The notes under the pieces were generated by a model. It did not search any database and had not been told where the DNA came from. It worked only from the letters and a program-made list of their open reading frames with translations. This document shows, piece after piece, positions 9,716-18,473 of a stretch of 64,000 nt of DNA. The DNA comes from CAVZXS01 sp963779325 (lineage in GTDB: Bacteria; Bacteroidota; Bacteroidia; Chitinophagales; Chitinophagaceae): contig CAVZXS010000037.1 in NCBI GenBank assembly GCA_963779325.1, forward strand, positions 248,001 through 312,000, in the 5' to 3' direction. The translations under genes and the position numbers were made by a program. Position 1 is the stretch's first letter, and every line of letters begins with the position of its first letter.

Positions 9716-10702
9716 TTATTGTAAAATAATATCGTTGTCTTTTTTAATCACTTCCAGTTGTAAAGTAACGGCAACGACTTTGAGTATTTTGTCGAGCGAC
9801 TCGTTGGAAAAAGTTGTATTAATCTGTAAACCGCGAAGCTCTTTTCTTGCAATTACGATATTTACATCATAAGCCTCATTCAGCACTTCCGCCAATCGCC
9901 ACAGCGGTGTGGCATCGCATACAAATTCTTTACTTTGGTAATAATTAAATAGCTTATCAGGATCAGTTTGTTTGGTCAGCGCAGTATCGTTCCGCTGTGT
10001 AATTACTTTTTGTTCGGGAGTCAGCGTTATGGTCTTATTATTCCTTATCACTTCTACAATGCCGGTTTTTACAATTACTTCTGTTTGCCCGTCGATCGTT
10101 TTAATATTAAACGAAGTGCCTACTACTTTTACCTCAATATCATTTACCGCAATAACAAACGGCTTCTTTTTATCAGGTGTTACCGTAAAAAATGCTTCAC
10201 CTTTTAATTTCACGGAACGTTTATCGCCTTTAGTAAATTTTGAATTGTATTCAACGGAAGAATTTTTATTGAGTGTTATCATGGAACCATCAGGCAAGGT
10301 ATCCGTTACTATATTTTTCTCTGTTTGTACCAGCAACATTTTACCGGTATCATTTTTCAGAACAAGTGTTCTGACAAATAAGCTGCAGGCAATAACTACT
10401 GCAACGGCGGCTGCAATTTTAAGCCTGCCAAATCTTCGCTGCATAGCCACTACCTTTGTTTGCTCTCTCGGTTCTGCCAGTTTGTTTTTAAATCGTTGCC
10501 AGGCAATGTTTTCATCGGCTGTGCTTATTACGGCAAGCTTACGGCTCTCATCCCAAAGCAATTGAAAATGTTCAAACTGCTTACGATTAGCTTCATTTTG
10601 CCCAATCCAGCTTTCTACCTGAGCCGCCTCATCGGCAGTTGCTTCCTGTAACAGGTATTTAGTTACCAGTTCGTCCATTGTTGTATGTAAAGGTTCGTTC
10701 AA
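9716..10702 (-). CDS. FecR-family anti-sigma factor
   Basis: 328 residues. A cytoplasmic N-terminal helical part (about 1-90) has the WI-x-(13)-F-x-(3)-W pattern of this family. A single membrane segment follows (about 93-112), then a periplasmic FecR domain (about 130-225, with LPDGSMITLNKNS and VVGTSFNIK) and a C-terminal DUF4974-like domain (about 260-328). It holds the ECF sigma factor until signalled through a periplasmic STN domain. The gene starts 12 nt after the sigma gene and ends 13 nt before the STN gene. Confidence 0.92.
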   Translation of the reverse strand: MNEPLHTTMDELVTKYLLQEATADEAAQVESWIGQNEANRKQFEHFQLLWDESRKLAVISTADENIAWQRFKNKLAEPREQTKVVAMQRRFGRLKIAAAVAVVIACSLFVRTLVLKNDTGKMLLVQTEKNIVTDTLPDGSMITLNKNSSVEYNSKFTKGDKRSVKLKGEAFFTVTPDKKKPFVIAVNDIEVKVVGTSFNIKTIDGQTEVIVKTGIVEVIRNNKTITLTPEQKVITQRNDTALTKQTDPDKLFNYYQSKEFVCDATPLWRLAEVLNEAYDVNIVIARKELRGLQINTTFSNESLDKILKVVAVTLQLEVIKKDNDIILQ

Positions 10703-10714
10703 GGGCTTCGTTTT

Positions 10715-11287
10715 TTAGGGGATGAATAAAAAAAATATAAAAGGTAAATAATCTGCCAACTTTACACGCATTAGTTTTAGTGCCTTACCCATCTGTGCTT
10801 CTACTGTTTTAATGGAAATATTTAATTTATCAGCAATCTCCCGATATTTTAATTCTTCAAACCGGCTCATCTGGAAAATGGTTCTGCATTGTTCAGGTAA
10901 TTCATTCAACGCCGTTTTTATTTTTTGTTCCAGCTCAGCCACCAATACTTTTTTAGATGCTTTTTCGGATGATGATTGACTCATAGCGTATTTTGCATAA
11001 TTGATATACGATTGTTTTACTTTGAGGTGTTTCAGGTAATTGCAACTTTCATTGTAAACCGCCCTGTACAGGTAAGCAGCCAGCGGCGGTTGAAGATTCA
11101 GTGACTCACCCCTGTCCCATAATTTAAAGAACACATTCTGCACCATTTCTTCCGCTGCGGGTTCGTCACCGGTAATGGTAACGGCATACGCAAGCAGGTT
11201 TTTAAAATTTGTTTTAAAAACCTCTTCAAAGGCGCTTTCGTCCTTTTTGCCCAACAGTTCAATAATGTCTGTATCGGTCAATGCCAT
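10715..11287 (-). CDS. ECF RNA polymerase sigma-70 factor (FecI-like, Bacteroidota type)
   Basis: 190 residues with sigma region 2 (about 25-95, including AAEEMVQNVFFKLW) and region 4 (about 120-175, with LPEQCRTIFQMSRFEELKYREIADKLNISIKTVEAQM, quoted here as a motif span). First gene of the sigma-FecR-STN operon on the minus strand. It probably directs its own operon and possibly the receptor genes downstream. Confidence 0.93.
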   Translation of the reverse strand: MALTDTDIIELLGKKDESAFEEVFKTNFKNLLAYAVTITGDEPAAEEMVQNVFFKLWDRGESLNLQPPLAAYLYRAVYNESCNYLKHLKVKQSYINYAKYAMSQSSSEKASKKVLVAELEQKIKTALNELPEQCRTIFQMSRFEELKYREIADKLNISIKTVEAQMGKALKLMRVKLADYLPFIFFLFIP

Positions 11288-11342
11288 GCTTTAAAAACTC
11301 ATGCCGGGATCATCTATATCTTAATAACAACACAGGCAGCCT

Positions 11343-11561
11343 TTACCCTATGCTGTCGCTAAAATATTTTTTGATCACGTCGGAGTGAAATAGTACTGAA
11401 AATAAATAATTACTGTAAAAATAGAATTTCTGAAGATGAAATGTTCCTGAATTGAAAAGATATTGCTCCGGGATAAATCTTGTTTGATCTATCTGATGAC
11501 TTTGGTTAAAGTATTGAACAGATAGAATGTCCGGATAATTGGAGACTATTTTGACTGCCAT
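11343..11561 (-). other. Short unexplained ORF, possibly a gene remnant
   Basis: A 72-codon frame in a gene-free interval upstream of the sigma gene, not a shadow of another gene. The product is aromatic-rich with no recognised domain, and no clear ribosome binding site precedes the ATG. It may be a decayed gene fragment or chance. Confidence 0.2.
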
Positions 11562-11621
11562 AATATTTGAAGCAAAGTGCCCGAATAAAAAAGTTCCGCT
11601 ACAGCATGTTGACTATTAAAT

Positions 11622-11790
11622 TGAAAGCGATTCAATTGCCATGCCCTTCAGGGCATGGTTTAAAATTTTGATAGTTCGTATCGGCTTTAGCCAAAATTGT
11701 ATTTTGGCTAAAGCCGATACGAAAAAATAATCATTGTCACCGCCCTAAAGGGCGGTGCAATTCATCAGCGTAACATTGACTTACTGATTT
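11622..11790. repeat. Three-hairpin intergenic repeat, family A copy 1
   Basis: Three consecutive palindromes: CCATGCCCTTCAGGGCATGG (11639-11658); a perfect 23-bp inverted repeat (11675-11697 against 11701-11723) with a 3-nt loop, containing GGCTTTAGCC; and CACCGCCCTAAAGGGCGGTG (11738-11757). The same three modules recur in diverged form at 22461-22653. Contains no ORF. Confidence 0.85.
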
Positions 11791-11814
11791 TACCCAAGAG
11801 GAGCAAATATTAAA

Positions 11815-12831
11815 TTAATACTGAAAAAAGATTTCGGTAGCGCCATAACCAAATCGGGAATCGTATTGATTTACGAAGGTCTTTACTTCGCGGCGCAGTT
11901 TCAGCAGTTCATGAATTTCATCACGCAGGCGGCCCGTACCCACGCCGTGTATTACGATGAGCGAAGGTTGTATATGTGCGACGGCCAGCTCATAATATTT
12001 TTCAAATGTTTTTAATTGCAGCGAAACAATTTCATAATTACTCATCCGCGACCAATCATCTGTTATTTTTTCGATATGCAAATCAATAACACTGCGGGCA
12101 GGTTCTAAATTCTCCCGTACCTTTTTGGCGTCATACACTTTGTATTTCGAAGCAAGAGCCCCCATATTAAATCTATCGTCGGGGACTTTATCGGGGTATG
12201 TATCAAATAATTTATAAAAAAAGGAAGCTTCGTTTTTTTTGCGCAGTTCTTCTACCCTGTTAAAAACCTGTTTGGGTTTCAGTTTAATAATCGATTCAAA
12301 ATGATCGGCTTTCTTTTTATCGGGTTGCACCAACGAAAAATCAAATTCGAATGAAGGGCTGTCATTAAAGTTTTCGAAAGGAATATCATGCAGGTAAAAA
12401 TCTTCAAAAGGCTGTATCGGGCTTTTTAAATCAAAATCAGGTTTTCCAAAATAATTTAATGAATAACTGAATTTATAAGCCTTATCCGTTTGATTGATCA
12501 AATGCACTTTAAAGAGTTCAACATACTCATCCCCAAATTCGTCTGTATCCATTACGGGTAAAAAAGTAAGTTTTACACCGTCAATCACTTTTTCCGCAGG
12601 TTTCCCTTTTTCTTTCTTTAAATCATCAATAAATTTCTTTTCTTTTTTAGGTTCAACTATTTTTTTCTCGGTAAACCTTTTAAAGTACGGAAAATCAATC
12701 TGATCCATATAGGCAGGAAACTTGATGCCCTGCACATCAATCATCACCATTTTATCGTTGATGAAGTCGATGATCTGACCTTCCTCATTGGAATGCAGTA
12801 AAATTATTTTATCGCCTATTTGATATTTCAT
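11815..12831 (-). CDS. DUF2027 and Smr-domain protein (MutS2-like nuclease fold)
   Basis: 338 residues from the ATG at 12831. The frame is open 33 codons further, but that part is repeat-derived sequence, and MKYQIGDKIILLHSNEEG is the typical start. The N-terminal half is DUF2027. The C-terminal 90 residues are an Smr domain with DLHIE and the HGVGTG motif (IHGVGTGRLRDEIHELL), the usual active-site or binding signature of this endonuclease-like fold. Function in Bacteroidota is not established; Smr domains act on DNA recombination intermediates or on RNA in collided ribosomes. It lies upstream of an extended repeat region on its 3' side. Confidence 0.9.
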   Translation of the reverse strand: MKYQIGDKIILLHSNEEGQIIDFINDKMVMIDVQGIKFPAYMDQIDFPYFKRFTEKKIVEPKKEKKFIDDLKKEKGKPAEKVIDGVKLTFLPVMDTDEFGDEYVELFKVHLINQTDKAYKFSYSLNYFGKPDFDLKSPIQPFEDFYLHDIPFENFNDSPSFEFDFSLVQPDKKKADHFESIIKLKPKQVFNRVEELRKKNEASFFYKLFDTYPDKVPDDRFNMGALASKYKVYDAKKVRENLEPARSVIDLHIEKITDDWSRMSNYEIVSLQLKTFEKYYELAVAHIQPSLIVIHGVGTGRLRDEIHELLKLRREVKTFVNQYDSRFGYGATEIFFQY

Positions 12832-12844
12832 GAGGTACAAAAAT

Positions 12845-12948
12845 ACAGAGTATTGAGTATTAAGTACAAAGTATATAGAGTGTGCGACGTGGCTTTTAGC
12901 ATTACAGTATTCTTTATTCTCAATACTCAATACTAAGTACTTAATACT
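12845..12948. repeat. Iterated inverted repeat between permease and Smr genes
   Basis: The unit AGTATTGAGTATTAAGTAC (within 12848-12867) recurs in inverted and shortened form as CAATACTCAATACT and GTACTTAATACT (12921-12948). The element reaches the stop codon of the permease gene. See the related but different elements at 37515-37565 and 41720-41815. Confidence 0.7.
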
Positions 12949-14730
12949 TTATTCTTGCGCCAACTTACTTTTTTTATACCCGTAAAGAAAATAAAATACT
13001 AACCCAAGTGCCAACCAGGCCAGAAACCAAGCCCAATTGGCTTTTGTCATACCCGTTAATAAATACATACAGGTGGTTACACCCATTAAAGGAATAAGTG
13101 AAAGTTTTTTTAAGAAGGTTAAAATACTGAGCAGGATACAAAGCACCCAGAAAACAATAACGGAAATTTTAGGAGTTGCCAAATCCATAAAACTTAGTTT
13201 ACCGCTTTTATAACCTTCATTGCCCGAGAAATCAAAATCAAATCCATTCTTAAAATATCCTTTATCAAATGTGGCAAACAAAACAAGTGCAGTAATTATA
13301 ATTGCCGGATATAAAAACTTACCGTTGATATACGGCATACTGAACCTGCCGGCCACTTTTTCTTTTTTAGGTAAAAACAAAACACCTCCGCAAACCAATA
13401 CAAATGCAAACAACGTAGCGATACTGGTAAAGTCAAGTACAAAAGTTTTATCGGTAAATAAAATAGGAACACCTACCACCAACCCGGTGATGATGGTGGC
13501 GAATGAAGGCGTTTTATATTTCGGGTGTATTTTTTGAAATACCGGCGGCATCAATCCGTCGCGGCTCATACTCATCCATATACGCGGCTGCCCCATTTGA
13601 AAAACAAGTAAGACACTTGTCATAGCTACTACGGCGCAAATGGCAACCAGCAACTGCATCCATCCAATATTTAAATTTTGTTTTTCAAATATAAATGCCA
13701 GCGGATCTCCTACCCCGTCAAAATTTCTGTAGTTCACAGCCCCGGTCAGCGTTAAGGTAAGCAGTATATAAATGATGGTACAAATAACTAATGAGTAAAT
13801 CATTCCTTTCGGCAAATCACGTTGCGGATTTTTGCTTTCCTCGGCCAATACACTCACCGCATCAAAACCGATATACGCAAAGAATACACCGCTCACGGCC
13901 ATCATAACACCGCTAAAGCCATTGGGCATAAATGATTTTACACCGGCATCATTGGGCGGCGTCCAGTTAAATGATAACCCGTTTGAAAAAATTAATGCGC
14001 CGCCGACTAATATGACCAATAATACAATCGCCATTTTCAATATCACCATCGCATTACTGAAATTGCGGCTTTCTTTTATACCGCGATAAACCAGGTAAGT
14101 AATTAATACATTTATTACCAAGGCGGGTAAATCTAAAATCATTCGTATGCCGCCCGCCACCGGTGCATTTTTCCAGGCATTGGCCAATTCTTCCTGCGCA
14201 CTTGTCAGTACCATCGCGGTTCCATTAGCAACTGAATCGTTATACTCTCCTATTAATTTTTTAGCCTCGGTATAGCTGCAGGTAAGGTAATCAGGAATTT
14301 GGAACCCGACTTTATGCATGAAAGAAGTAAAATAATCGCTCCAGCTAAAGGCTACATAAATATTACCGATGGAGTATTCCATTATCAGCGCCCAACCAAT
14401 AATCCAGGCAAATAATTCGCCGAAACTTGCATACGCATACGTGTACGCACTGCCCGCTACGGGAATACGACTGGCAAATTCTGAATAACAAAAAGCGGTA
14501 AATGCACAGGCTATACCCGTAATTATAAAAAGAATAACTACGCCCGGGCCGCCGTTAAAAACAGCGCCGCCCAAACTGCTGAAACTGCCGGCACCCAAAA
14601 TAGCGGCGATACCAAAAAAAGTAAGATCGCGAACAGTAAGTACTCTTTTAAGTCCGCCGCCATGCGTATCATCGGCGCCTTCGGCCAAAATGGATTCTAT
14701 CTTCTTAGTCCGGAATAATGAATTTGCCAT
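12949..14730 (-). CDS. APC-superfamily cationic amino acid permease (CAT-like)
   Basis: About 593 residues from ATG 14730 (MANSLFRTKK). An upstream in-frame TTG would add eight residues but is less likely. Around 12-14 membrane segments are visible. The first segment contains IAAILGAGSFSSLGGAVFNGGPGVV, the glycine-rich substrate-binding helix of the family, and FFAYIGFDAVSVLAEESKNPQRDLP is the conserved helix 6 region. Closest to the CAT/YhdG branch, which imports amino acids with protons; the exact substrate cannot be read. A long non-membrane insert (about 170-215) lies between segments. Confidence 0.9.
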   Translation of the reverse strand: MANSLFRTKKIESILAEGADDTHGGGLKRVLTVRDLTFFGIAAILGAGSFSSLGGAVFNGGPGVVILFIITGIACAFTAFCYSEFASRIPVAGSAYTYAYASFGELFAWIIGWALIMEYSIGNIYVAFSWSDYFTSFMHKVGFQIPDYLTCSYTEAKKLIGEYNDSVANGTAMVLTSAQEELANAWKNAPVAGGIRMILDLPALVINVLITYLVYRGIKESRNFSNAMVILKMAIVLLVILVGGALIFSNGLSFNWTPPNDAGVKSFMPNGFSGVMMAVSGVFFAYIGFDAVSVLAEESKNPQRDLPKGMIYSLVICTIIYILLTLTLTGAVNYRNFDGVGDPLAFIFEKQNLNIGWMQLLVAICAVVAMTSVLLVFQMGQPRIWMSMSRDGLMPPVFQKIHPKYKTPSFATIITGLVVGVPILFTDKTFVLDFTSIATLFAFVLVCGGVLFLPKKEKVAGRFSMPYINGKFLYPAIIITALVLFATFDKGYFKNGFDFDFSGNEGYKSGKLSFMDLATPKISVIVFWVLCILLSILTFLKKLSLIPLMGVTTCMYLLTGMTKANWAWFLAWLALGLVFYFLYGYKKSKLAQE

Positions 14731-14895
14731 AAGTTGTTCGTTTTGGTTGTTCAAAATAGGGAAAAAATCTTTTCAGCCTGCGCTTTATTTCTTCTTTTTA
14801 TACCCTTCCCTGATAAAAATCATATAACCGACTTATAAAGATCAGCAAATAAGTTTCTCAGCCGATGCATTTTTGCCTCATAAAAAATAATTTAT

Positions 14896-15273
14896 ATGGC
14901 AACAATAACAAGGCAATCAACATTTACCTCTTACCGGGAAAGATCAACCCCAAAAACTTCTGCCTGGAAACGTTTTATAACTTGGGCCGAGAGCCAGGAT
15001 AAAGATTATCATTTTGGCTGGTCCGGTGGTATAATAGCAATTCACGGATGTATAATTACTCCGCTTACCTGCCTTGTTATTATGGCTACAGGCGGTCAGT
15101 TTATTTTTTGGGCATTGGTCATCGGGGCACTTGCTATAGCAATCATTCCCAACCTGGCGGCATTAACAACAAAATATACCATACCGCTTTTCTTTTTAAG
15201 TATTGTAATAGATGTGCTGTTGATTATTGTAAGTCTTTCACAAGGCTTCAATATGGAGGCTGCATACAGGTAA
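14896..15273 (+). CDS. Small membrane protein of unknown function
   Basis: 125 residues. A charged N-terminal third (about 1-40, WAESQDKDYHFGW) is followed by two or three hydrophobic segments (about 45-70, 72-92, 97-117). No family recognised. It is transcribed divergently from the permease gene and is followed by a repeat element. The uninterrupted frame in a region with no gene on the other strand supports it as real. Confidence 0.65.
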   Translation: MATITRQSTFTSYRERSTPKTSAWKRFITWAESQDKDYHFGWSGGIIAIHGCIITPLTCLVIMATGGQFIFWALVIGALAIAIIPNLAALTTKYTIPLFFLSIVIDVLLIIVSLSQGFNMEAAYR

Positions 15274-15346
15274 ATAAATAATACGCCTTATCCTGAGTTC
15301 ACTAAAAGGCTATTTAAAAATAAGGGCTGGCTTTATCAGTATGGCT

Positions 15347-15412
15347 GTTGGCGGCCTCGCCAACCATGATAAGCGGGAATAGAATTCAAGTAATCATTTT
15401 TGAATAGCTTCT
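15347..15412. repeat. Palindromic intergenic repeat, family C copy 2
   Basis: Hairpin GTTGGCGGCCTCGCCAAC (15347-15364) followed by GATAAGC and a tail with AATCATTTTTGAATAGCT, CTAAGTCAAAA. It matches the tail of the repeat at 7681-7790. It ends at the stop codon of the polyprenyl synthase gene and could act as a terminator for it. Confidence 0.75.
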
Positions 15413-15415
15413 AAG

Positions 15416-16381
15416 TCAAAAATCTCTTTTGACCAGGAAAAGAGCCAATTCTTTCAACGGCTCTTTTCTTTTGCTCAGCACGGCAATATCTTCCAGGTGA
15501 GCAAGCGCTTCGTTAAGGTATTTATCTTTAAGTCGCAATGCCCATTCATCTGCTTTACAATCTTTAAAAAGTTGTATTACTTTTTCTACTTTATCATCAG
15601 GATTGGTTTGTAATAGTATTTCCAATTCATTTTTCTGCGAAGCGGTAACTGATTCCAGGGCATGTATCAGTAAAAAAGTTTTTTTATTTGCCAATATATC
15701 GCCCCCTGCCTGCTTACCAAATTTTTTCGGGTCGCCGAAGGCATCTAAGTAATCATCCTGTATTTGAAAAGCTATACCGAGCTTCTTGCCGAATTCATAA
15801 ATCAGGTCTTGATTTCTTTTTCCCGCGCCGCCCAACATAGCGCCTACTTTTAAACCGGCAGCTAATGCTACGGACGTTTTTAAAGTGATCATGTGCAAGT
15901 ATTCATCAATACCAACGGTTTCTCTTTTTTCAAAATCCATATCTAATTGCTGCCCTTCGCAAACTTCAGTCGCTGTTTTATTAAATAAATTCAATACGGG
16001 CTGAATATGCGATACTGTTATTTTATTGAGGTATTCATACGCTCTTACCAGCATTACATCGCCCGCCAGCAGCGCCGTGCTTTCGCCGTATTTTGTATGC
16101 ACCGTTTCCAAACCGCGCCGCAGCGGCGCTTTATCCATTATATCATCATGAATGAGTGTAAAATTGTGAAAGAGTTCGATAGCAGTAGCGGCATGCCATG
16201 CATTCGGACTTATATCTTCAAACAGCTCATTACCCATTAAACACAAAACAGGTCGTACACGTTTGCCACCCAATTTTAAAAAATATTCATTGGGTTCATA
16301 TAAACTGGCGGGCTGCTCAGGGAAATGACGCTGGTCAAATTGTTCGCCAAATTGTTTTGATAAATCTTCGAATGATTGCAT
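15416..16381 (-). CDS. Polyprenyl diphosphate synthase (trans-isoprenyl type)
   Basis: 321 residues from the ATG at 16381 (MQSFEDLSKQFGEQF); the open frame extends upstream over the 3' end of rnr but reads low-complexity Lys-rich sequence. It condenses isopentenyl diphosphate with an allylic diphosphate to C15/C20 or longer chains for quinones or carotenoids. The first Asp-rich motif is LIHDDIMD and the second is QIQDDYLDAFGD, with GGKRVRP upstream as the IPP-binding region, so the active site looks complete. Lies 65 nt after rnr on the same strand. Confidence 0.92.
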   Translation of the reverse strand: MQSFEDLSKQFGEQFDQRHFPEQPASLYEPNEYFLKLGGKRVRPVLCLMGNELFEDISPNAWHAATAIELFHNFTLIHDDIMDKAPLRRGLETVHTKYGESTALLAGDVMLVRAYEYLNKITVSHIQPVLNLFNKTATEVCEGQQLDMDFEKRETVGIDEYLHMITLKTSVALAAGLKVGAMLGGAGKRNQDLIYEFGKKLGIAFQIQDDYLDAFGDPKKFGKQAGGDILANKKTFLLIHALESVTASQKNELEILLQTNPDDKVEKVIQLFKDCKADEWALRLKDKYLNEALAHLEDIAVLSKRKEPLKELALFLVKRDF

Positions 16382-16446
16382 GTAGATGGTACTGATGATT
16401 TTAGAAAATAGCTTTATCTGAATTTTAATTTTTGACTTTTTACTTT

Positions 16447-18447
16447 TTACTTTTTTTTCCCTCTCTCCTCTCCCATACTCGCCGCCAATACCCACTCATA
16501 ATCCAATTGTCTTTTCTCTAAGCTGGCGGCCACTACTTTTATTCTTACTTTATCGCCCATACGGAATATACGTCCGCTGCGACTGCCAGCCAAACAATAA
16601 TCAGATTCTACGTGGCGAAAATCATCATAATCCGACAATCCTGCAACGCTTACCAATCCTTCACATTTATGCTCTACCGTTTCTACCCAAAAACCAAACG
16701 ATGCCACGCCGCTTATCACGCCTTCAAATTCTTCGCCCAAATAATTTCTCATGTATTCTACCTGCTTGTATTTATTACCGGCTCGTTCCGTTTCCATGGC
16801 GGCTCTTTCTCTTTCGCTGCAATGTTTATTTTTTTCTTCTAATTTTTTATCGGGTCGTATATTATTTTCCAATGCTTGCAGCAAAATACGATGCACCAAC
16901 ACATCCGGGTAACGACGAATAGGCGATGTGAAATGACAATAGTTTTCGAAGCCCAATCCGTAGTGCCCTACATTTTCAGATGTATACTTTGCTTTGGACA
17001 TGGTTCTTATTCCCAATTGTTCCAACACATGTTGCTCAGGTTTCCCTTTTACATCGGCCAGCAGTTGGTTAAATGATGCGGCGATGGCCTCGGGTGATGA
17101 CATGTCAAACGTATGCCCGAATTTTTTTGCGAAAGTGACGAAGGGTAATAACTTTTCTTCGTCGGGTGTATCATGAATACGATACGGAAACGGCACGGGC
17201 TTTTTATTATAATTTACTTTCGAAAGATTTTCGGCCACATACCGGTTGGCCAGCAACATAAATTCTTCAATCAGTTGATGCGCTTCCTTACTTTCTTTCA
17301 CCATAATACCTATCGGTCTTCCTTTTTCATCTAATTTAAACCGCACTTCGGTGGATGAAAAATTAATAGCGCCTTTCAAAAAACGATCCTTACGAAAACG
17401 TTTTGCAATATCATTCAGTACTATAATTTCATCTTTATACAATCCGTCACCGGCTTCTATAATTTCCTGTACCTCTTCGTACGTAAACCGGTGATTGGAA
17501 TGAATGACCGTTTTGCCCAACCAATAATTTTTTACTTCGGCCTTGGGTGTTATTTGAAAAATAGCGGAGAAAGTCAGCTTATCTTCCTTCGGTCGTAAGG
17601 AACATAATACATTCGAAATATGCTCGGGCAACATCGGGTTTACCCTGTCGGGCAAATAAACGGACGTAGCTCTTTCATAAGCGGCTTTGTCCAGGGCTGT
17701 ATCTTCTTCCACATAATGACTTACATCGGCTATATGAACACCTATTTCGTAATTACCGTTTTTTAAAATGCGAAAAGAAACAGCGTCATCAAAATCTTTC
17801 GCATCAACGGGATCAATAGTTATGGTAAAAAGTTCACGCAGGTCTTTTCGTTTTTTTATTTCATCCGGAGAAATGGTATCCGGGATTCTCGCCGCTACTT
17901 CCAACGCTTCATCATCAAACTCAAGCGGAAAACCGTTTTCCATCAATAACTGTTTCATGGCCCAATCATTGGCGTCTTCCTGTTTTAATACACTCACCAC
18001 TTCGCCCACCGGTCTTTTACCGCCGGGCTCCCATTCAAGCATTCGCACTATTACTCTTTCTTTATCGGCGGCTCCGTTCAATTTATTCAGCGGTATATAA
18101 ATATCGGGCATTGGTTTTTCCATATCGGCTACAAAAAATGCGAAGTTCTTATTCATTTCAATGTGACCCATAAACTCGGTTTGCTTACGCTTTATAACCT
18201 CCGCCACTTCTCCCTGCATACGACGACCTCGTCCATCGCCTTTTATTTTTACACGTACCGTATCGCCGTGCAATGCGGTATTAAAATCAGAAGGTCGAAC
18301 GATAACATCCGTATCCGCATTCTCTACAATAACAAAACCCATTCCGCTGCGGGTAATATCTAACCTGCCTTTAAAGGTACCTGCGGCGGCCGGTTTGCTT
18401 TTTTTCTTATCCTTATCTTTTTTCTTTTTCGAATCTTTTTTTGCCAT
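16447..18447 (-). CDS. rnr: Ribonuclease R
   Basis: 666-residue 3'-to-5' exoribonuclease that degrades structured RNA. A Lys-rich N-terminus (about 1-20) is followed by cold-shock/OB domains, the RNB catalytic domain with DPVDAKDFDDAVS (metal-binding Asp residues) and GLGFENYCHFTSPIRRYPD, and a C-terminal S1 domain (about 575-655). It is somewhat shorter than gammaproteobacterial RNase R, as is normal for Bacteroidota, with a short basic tail. Part of a same-strand run from DUF3822 to the polyprenyl synthase. Confidence 0.95.
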   Translation of the reverse strand: MAKKDSKKKKDKDKKKSKPAAAGTFKGRLDITRSGMGFVIVENADTDVIVRPSDFNTALHGDTVRVKIKGDGRGRRMQGEVAEVIKRKQTEFMGHIEMNKNFAFFVADMEKPMPDIYIPLNKLNGAADKERVIVRMLEWEPGGKRPVGEVVSVLKQEDANDWAMKQLLMENGFPLEFDDEALEVAARIPDTISPDEIKKRKDLRELFTITIDPVDAKDFDDAVSFRILKNGNYEIGVHIADVSHYVEEDTALDKAAYERATSVYLPDRVNPMLPEHISNVLCSLRPKEDKLTFSAIFQITPKAEVKNYWLGKTVIHSNHRFTYEEVQEIIEAGDGLYKDEIIVLNDIAKRFRKDRFLKGAINFSSTEVRFKLDEKGRPIGIMVKESKEAHQLIEEFMLLANRYVAENLSKVNYNKKPVPFPYRIHDTPDEEKLLPFVTFAKKFGHTFDMSSPEAIAASFNQLLADVKGKPEQHVLEQLGIRTMSKAKYTSENVGHYGLGFENYCHFTSPIRRYPDVLVHRILLQALENNIRPDKKLEEKNKHCSERERAAMETERAGNKYKQVEYMRNYLGEEFEGVISGVASFGFWVETVEHKCEGLVSVAGLSDYDDFRHVESDYCLAGSRSGRIFRMGDKVRIKVVAASLEKRQLDYEWVLAASMGEERGKKK

Positions 18448-18473
18448 AATTTTTTATTTAATGTTTTCTCCCG

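Noticed and set aside
9972..10565. 197-codon ORF on the plus strand
   Set aside because: Antisense to the clear FecR gene; the product is Ser/Thr/Leu-rich with no domain, a typical shadow frame.
9716..11287. SusCD-type polysaccharide utilisation locus
   Set aside because: No SusD-like lipoprotein or glycoside hydrolase near the sigma/FecR genes or the TonB receptor.
12845..12948. Possible CRISPR-like repeats
   Set aside because: Units are short, imperfect, mirrored and without regular spacers; no cas genes are near.
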